A model generated the notes under the pieces. It did not search any database. It worked only from the letters and a program-made list of their open reading frames with translations, and had not been told where the DNA came from. From an uncultured Gemmatimonadota bacterium (GTDB taxonomy: Bacteria; Gemmatimonadota; Gemmatimonadetes; Gemmatimonadales; GWC2-71-9): DNA of 25,033 nt. This document shows positions 22,380 to 25,033 of this stretch, in pieces (position 1 is the stretch's first letter; each line of letters starts with the position of its first letter). The DNA is taken from positions 1 through 25,033 of the forward strand of contig CAMPKP010000034.1 of assembly GCA_946887295.1 (NCBI GenBank). The letters are read 5' to 3'. Position numbers and translations under genes: made by a program.

Positions 22380-23837
22380 ATGCGCCTTCTTGGGTCACTC
22401 ATCCTGGGTCTCGCCGCGCCGGCGACCCTTGCCGCCCAGACCATCGCCGGCGCGGAGTACGCCGCCCGCCGCGACTCCCTGGCAGAGCGGATAGACAGCG
22501 GGGTCGTGGTCGCCTTCGGCGGCCGCACGCCGGTGGGGCCCGAGCGGTTCATGCAGCTGCCCGCGTTCCGCTACCTGACGGGGTTCCTCGAGCCCGACGC
22601 GGCGCTCGTGATGGTGGTCCGCCCCGGGGCCACCCGGGCGACGCTGTTCACCTCGGAGCGCGACCCCCGGCGGGCGCTCTACGACGGCTTCCCTCCGGAT
22701 TCAGCCGAAGTCTCCCGCCGGACGGGCATTCCGGCGCGCTCGATCGGGGGTCTGCGGGCGCAGCTCGACTCGTTGGCGGGGACCGGCCTGCCCTTCTACA
22801 CCCTCCGCGACTTCGCCACCGCCGATGCGGCCGAGACCGACTCGCTCACCCGCGGCGCGCGCTTCATCAGCGCGTTCGCCCAGGCGCATCCGGGGCTGAC
22901 CATCCGCGACGCGCACCCGGTCCTCGACAGCCTGCGCACCCGGAAGTCCCCCGCGGAGCAGGGGATGCTGCGCCGGGCCATCGCCCTGACGGTCGACGGG
23001 CTGCAGGAGGTCATGCGCTCGGTGAAGCCGGGGATGTGGGAGTATGAGGCCGAGGCCATGCTCCAGGAGGCGTTCCGCCGGAGCGGGGGCGACGGGACCG
23101 CGTTCGTCTCCATCATCGGATCCGGCCCCAATTCGACCCAGTATCACTACAACGCCAACGACCGGCGGATCGGCAAGGGCGAGGTGATCGTGATGGACGT
23201 CGGCGCCCAATTCGGCGGCTACGCGGCGGACGTCACCCGCACCATTCCCGCCGGCGGGAGGTTCAGCGCCGAGCAGCGGGCGGTGTACCGGATCGTGCGC
23301 GAGGCGCAGGCAGCGGCCGAGAAGGCCGCGGGGCCGGGCGCCGCCTTCGAGGCCTGGCGAGACGCCGCCCGCGAGGTCGTGGCCCGCGGCGTCGCGAGGC
23401 TGGGCCTCACCGAGGGCGTGGACGCGACGTTCGATCCGCCGTGGGCCGCCCAGTGCGCCACCAATCCGGTCGCCTGCACGCAGGCCTTCCTCTACATGGC
23501 CCACGGGCTGGGGCATGGCATCGGGCTCGAGGTGCACGACCGGCCCCACCCTTGGTACGGCGCCGGCAGGTTCCAGCCGGGCGACGTCTTCACCATCGAG
23601 CCGGGCATCTACGTCAGCCGGAAGCTCCTCGACATCCTTCCCGACACGCCGAAGAACCGGGCCATGATCGCGAAGGTGCGCTCAGCCGTGGAGCGCTATG
23701 ACAACATCGGCGTGCGGATCGAAGACGATTACCTGATCACCGATCGGGGCGTCGAGTGGCTCTCACGGGCACCGCGGGAGATCGCCGAGGTCGAGGCCGA
23801 GATGGCACGGCGTCCCCAGAGTGCCGCGAGCCGCTAG
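22380..23837 (+). CDS. Exported Xaa-Pro aminopeptidase-like M24 metallopeptidase
   Basis: A 485-residue member of the aminopeptidase P (M24B) family. It has a signal peptide (MRLLGSLILGLAAPATLAAQ), an N-terminal domain to about 175, then the pita-bread catalytic domain. The five metal ligands are present: Asp273 and Asp284 (MDVGAQFGGYAADVT), His379 (HGLGHGIGLE), Glu407 (TIEPGI) and Glu448 (VRIEDD). His256 is a likely substrate-binding residue. An insert with Cys359 and Cys366 before the His motif could form a disulfide, in line with export. It would release N-terminal residues before proline in the periplasm. A poorer upstream frame extension (to 22260) overlaps the NmrA-like gene and is rejected because the signal peptide begins at 22380. 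Confidence 0.9.
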   Translation: MRLLGSLILGLAAPATLAAQTIAGAEYAARRDSLAERIDSGVVVAFGGRTPVGPERFMQLPAFRYLTGFLEPDAALVMVVRPGATRATLFTSERDPRRALYDGFPPDSAEVSRRTGIPARSIGGLRAQLDSLAGTGLPFYTLRDFATADAAETDSLTRGARFISAFAQAHPGLTIRDAHPVLDSLRTRKSPAEQGMLRRAIALTVDGLQEVMRSVKPGMWEYEAEAMLQEAFRRSGGDGTAFVSIIGSGPNSTQYHYNANDRRIGKGEVIVMDVGAQFGGYAADVTRTIPAGGRFSAEQRAVYRIVREAQAAAEKAAGPGAAFEAWRDAAREVVARGVARLGLTEGVDATFDPPWAAQCATNPVACTQAFLYMAHGLGHGIGLEVHDRPHPWYGAGRFQPGDVFTIEPGIYVSRKLLDILPDTPKNRAMIAKVRSAVERYDNIGVRIEDDYLITDRGVEWLSRAPREIAEVEAEMARRPQSAASR

Positions 23838-23870
23838 CGCACCCTCGACCAGGGACGTCACGGTCGCGAC

Positions 23871-25033
23871 ATGACCAGGCTGCTCGTCCTCTTCGTCACC
23901 GCGTTCGTGGACATGGTGGGGCTCACGATGATCGTGCCCCTCCTCCCGTACTATGCCACCGAGTTCGGGGCAGGTGCGGCCACCATCGGCGTGCTCATCT
24001 CCGCGTTCTCCGTGGCCCAGCTGGCGGTGGCGCCGCTCTGGGGCCGGATCTCGGACGGCTACGGGAGGCGCCCCGCCATCCTCGCCGGTCTCCTGATCAC
24101 CGCGGCGGCCTACATCCTCTTCGGCTTCGCCGACTCGTTGCCGGCGCTGCTGCTGGCACGCGTGGTTCAGGGCATCGGCGGAGGCACCATCGGCGTGGTC
24201 CAGGCCTACGTCGCGGACGTCTCGCCGCCGGAGCAGCGCACCAAGAGCCTCGGATGGCTCTCCGCGATCACCAGCCTCGGCGCGGTCGCGGGCCCCGCGT
24301 TCGGCTCGCTGATGGTCTCGCTGGGCGGACAGGAGTTCGTGGGCCTGGGTGCCGCCGGCCTCGCGCTGCTGGTCGCCCTCTTCGCGTGGAGGTTCCTGAC
24401 CGAGTCGCACCGGGTGCCGACCGGGGGCGCCGGTGCGGCGCGTGGGACCACCGGCCGCGCGGCATTGGCGCACGTCCTCTCCCGCTGGCACGAGCCGGCG
24501 CCGCGGCTCATCTGGATCTACGCCGTCGGCATCGGGGCCTTCTACGGCACCATCCAGATCGTCCCGCTGCTGCTGGCCGACCGGCTCGGCGTGACCGAGC
24601 ACACCGTCGGCTACTTCGTCATGTACCTGGGCGGCATGGGCGTCGTGATACGAGCCCTGGTGCTCGGCCGGGCCGTGGACCGGCTGGGCGAGGCTCGGCT
24701 CGCCCGCCTGGGCATCGTGATCCTGGCGGCGGGCCTCGCGGCGACCGGCCTGGGACGCGGCGGCGTCGCGCTCGCCGCCGGATTCACCCTCATGCCGCTG
24801 GGGACGGCGTTCCTCTTTCCCTGCGTCACGGGCCTGCTCTCCCGCGTCGTCCCGGGGCCCGAGCGCGGGCTCTACATGGGAGTGCAGCACACCTTCGGCG
24901 GCGTCTCCCGGGTCGCCTTCCCCATCGCCGCCGGGCTCCTGATCGACCGGTTCGGCGTGGGGGTCCCGTTCTGGCTCGCCGCCCTGCTGGTGCTCGCCAC
25001 CCTTCCGCTCACCCGCTCCATCGGCCCCCGCCC
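23871..25033 (+). CDS. MFS transporter, DHA1-like drug/metabolite efflux, partial at the window edge
   Basis: The frame is open from ATG 23871 to the end of the window (387 codons visible), so the C-terminus is missing. It has the MFS motif A loop GRISDGYGRRP between helices 2 and 3, LLARVVQGIGGG after it, and roughly ten helices in view. The pattern is that of TetA/DHA1-type proton antiporters, but the substrate is unknown. The ATG is 33 bp past the M24 gene stop and may be co-transcribed with it. The Shine-Dalgarno is weak. Confidence 0.88.
   Translation, partial: MTRLLVLFVTAFVDMVGLTMIVPLLPYYATEFGAGAATIGVLISAFSVAQLAVAPLWGRISDGYGRRPAILAGLLITAAAYILFGFADSLPALLLARVVQGIGGGTIGVVQAYVADVSPPEQRTKSLGWLSAITSLGAVAGPAFGSLMVSLGGQEFVGLGAAGLALLVALFAWRFLTESHRVPTGGAGAARGTTGRAALAHVLSRWHEPAPRLIWIYAVGIGAFYGTIQIVPLLLADRLGVTEHTVGYFVMYLGGMGVVIRALVLGRAVDRLGEARLARLGIVILAAGLAATGLGRGGVALAAGFTLMPLGTAFLFPCVTGLLSRVVPGPERGLYMGVQHTFGGVSRVAFPIAAGLLIDRFGVGVPFWLAALLVLATLPLTRSIGPR

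Overview
This is a GC-rich bacterial chromosomal window of 24 protein-coding genes plus one gene remnant. I see no rRNA, tRNA, CRISPR array, insertion sequence or phage gene. Several exported proteins have signal peptides ending in a short Ala/Gly-Gln motif. There is a DUF5916-type outer-membrane barrel, and several enzymes normally cytoplasmic appear as exported versions. That combination, with the GC content, suggests a Gemmatimonadota-like or related soil/metagenomic lineage. This is an inference from style, not a marker-gene assignment.

Layout. Positions 1-1000 hold a 16-bp tandem repeat, a small charged ORF and a NUDIX hydrolase. Positions 1074-1680 hold a small glycine/alanine-rich membrane-associated protein that runs out of frame into the 3' end of a lost short-chain dehydrogenase (SDR). 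Positions 1705-7188 form a tightly packed plus-strand cluster: a Lin1944-like SDR without its catalytic residues, a PhzF-family isomerase (ATGA overlap), an exported serine hydrolase, a VOC protein, a SHOCT-domain protein and a cytoplasmic sulfite-oxidase-like molybdoenzyme with an unusual N-terminal extension. Positions 7267-10972 form the clearest functional module. A GntR/FCD regulator is divergent from methylmalonate-semialdehyde dehydrogenase (mmsA) and an AGXT2-like omega-aminotransferase. A near-perfect palindrome sits on the divergent promoter. The two enzymes would convert beta-aminoisobutyrate or beta-alanine, end products of pyrimidine (and valine-type) catabolism, to propionyl-CoA or acetyl-CoA.

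Positions 10983-12194 hold a minus-strand lipoprotein metallophosphatase with a 315-bp divergent intergenic region carrying a 16-bp tandem repeat and a palindrome on its promoter. Positions 12195-13595 are a three-gene overlapping operon: lipoprotein, ModE-like DNA-binding domain, flavin reductase. It is followed by a DoxX-like membrane protein (13735) and an 847-residue DUF5916 outer-membrane protein (14224). Positions 16825-20153 on the minus strand carry a Vgb-like beta-propeller, a methyltransferase with an apparent signal peptide and an APC amino-acid permease whose 3' end overlaps the methyltransferase start. Positions 20280-22297 hold a MarR-GNAT fusion regulator divergent from an NmrA-like NAD(P)-binding protein, with a palindrome between them. 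The window ends with an exported Xaa-Pro aminopeptidase-type M24 protein and an MFS efflux permease cut by the window edge.

Nothing here looks like a wholly new multi-gene system. The items most worth a second look are the GntR operator/promoter arrangement, the His/Cys-rich extension on the sulfite oxidase, the exported methyltransferase coupled to a permease, the MarR-GNAT fusion with its operator, the ModE domain lacking a ligand domain, and the SDR remnant.
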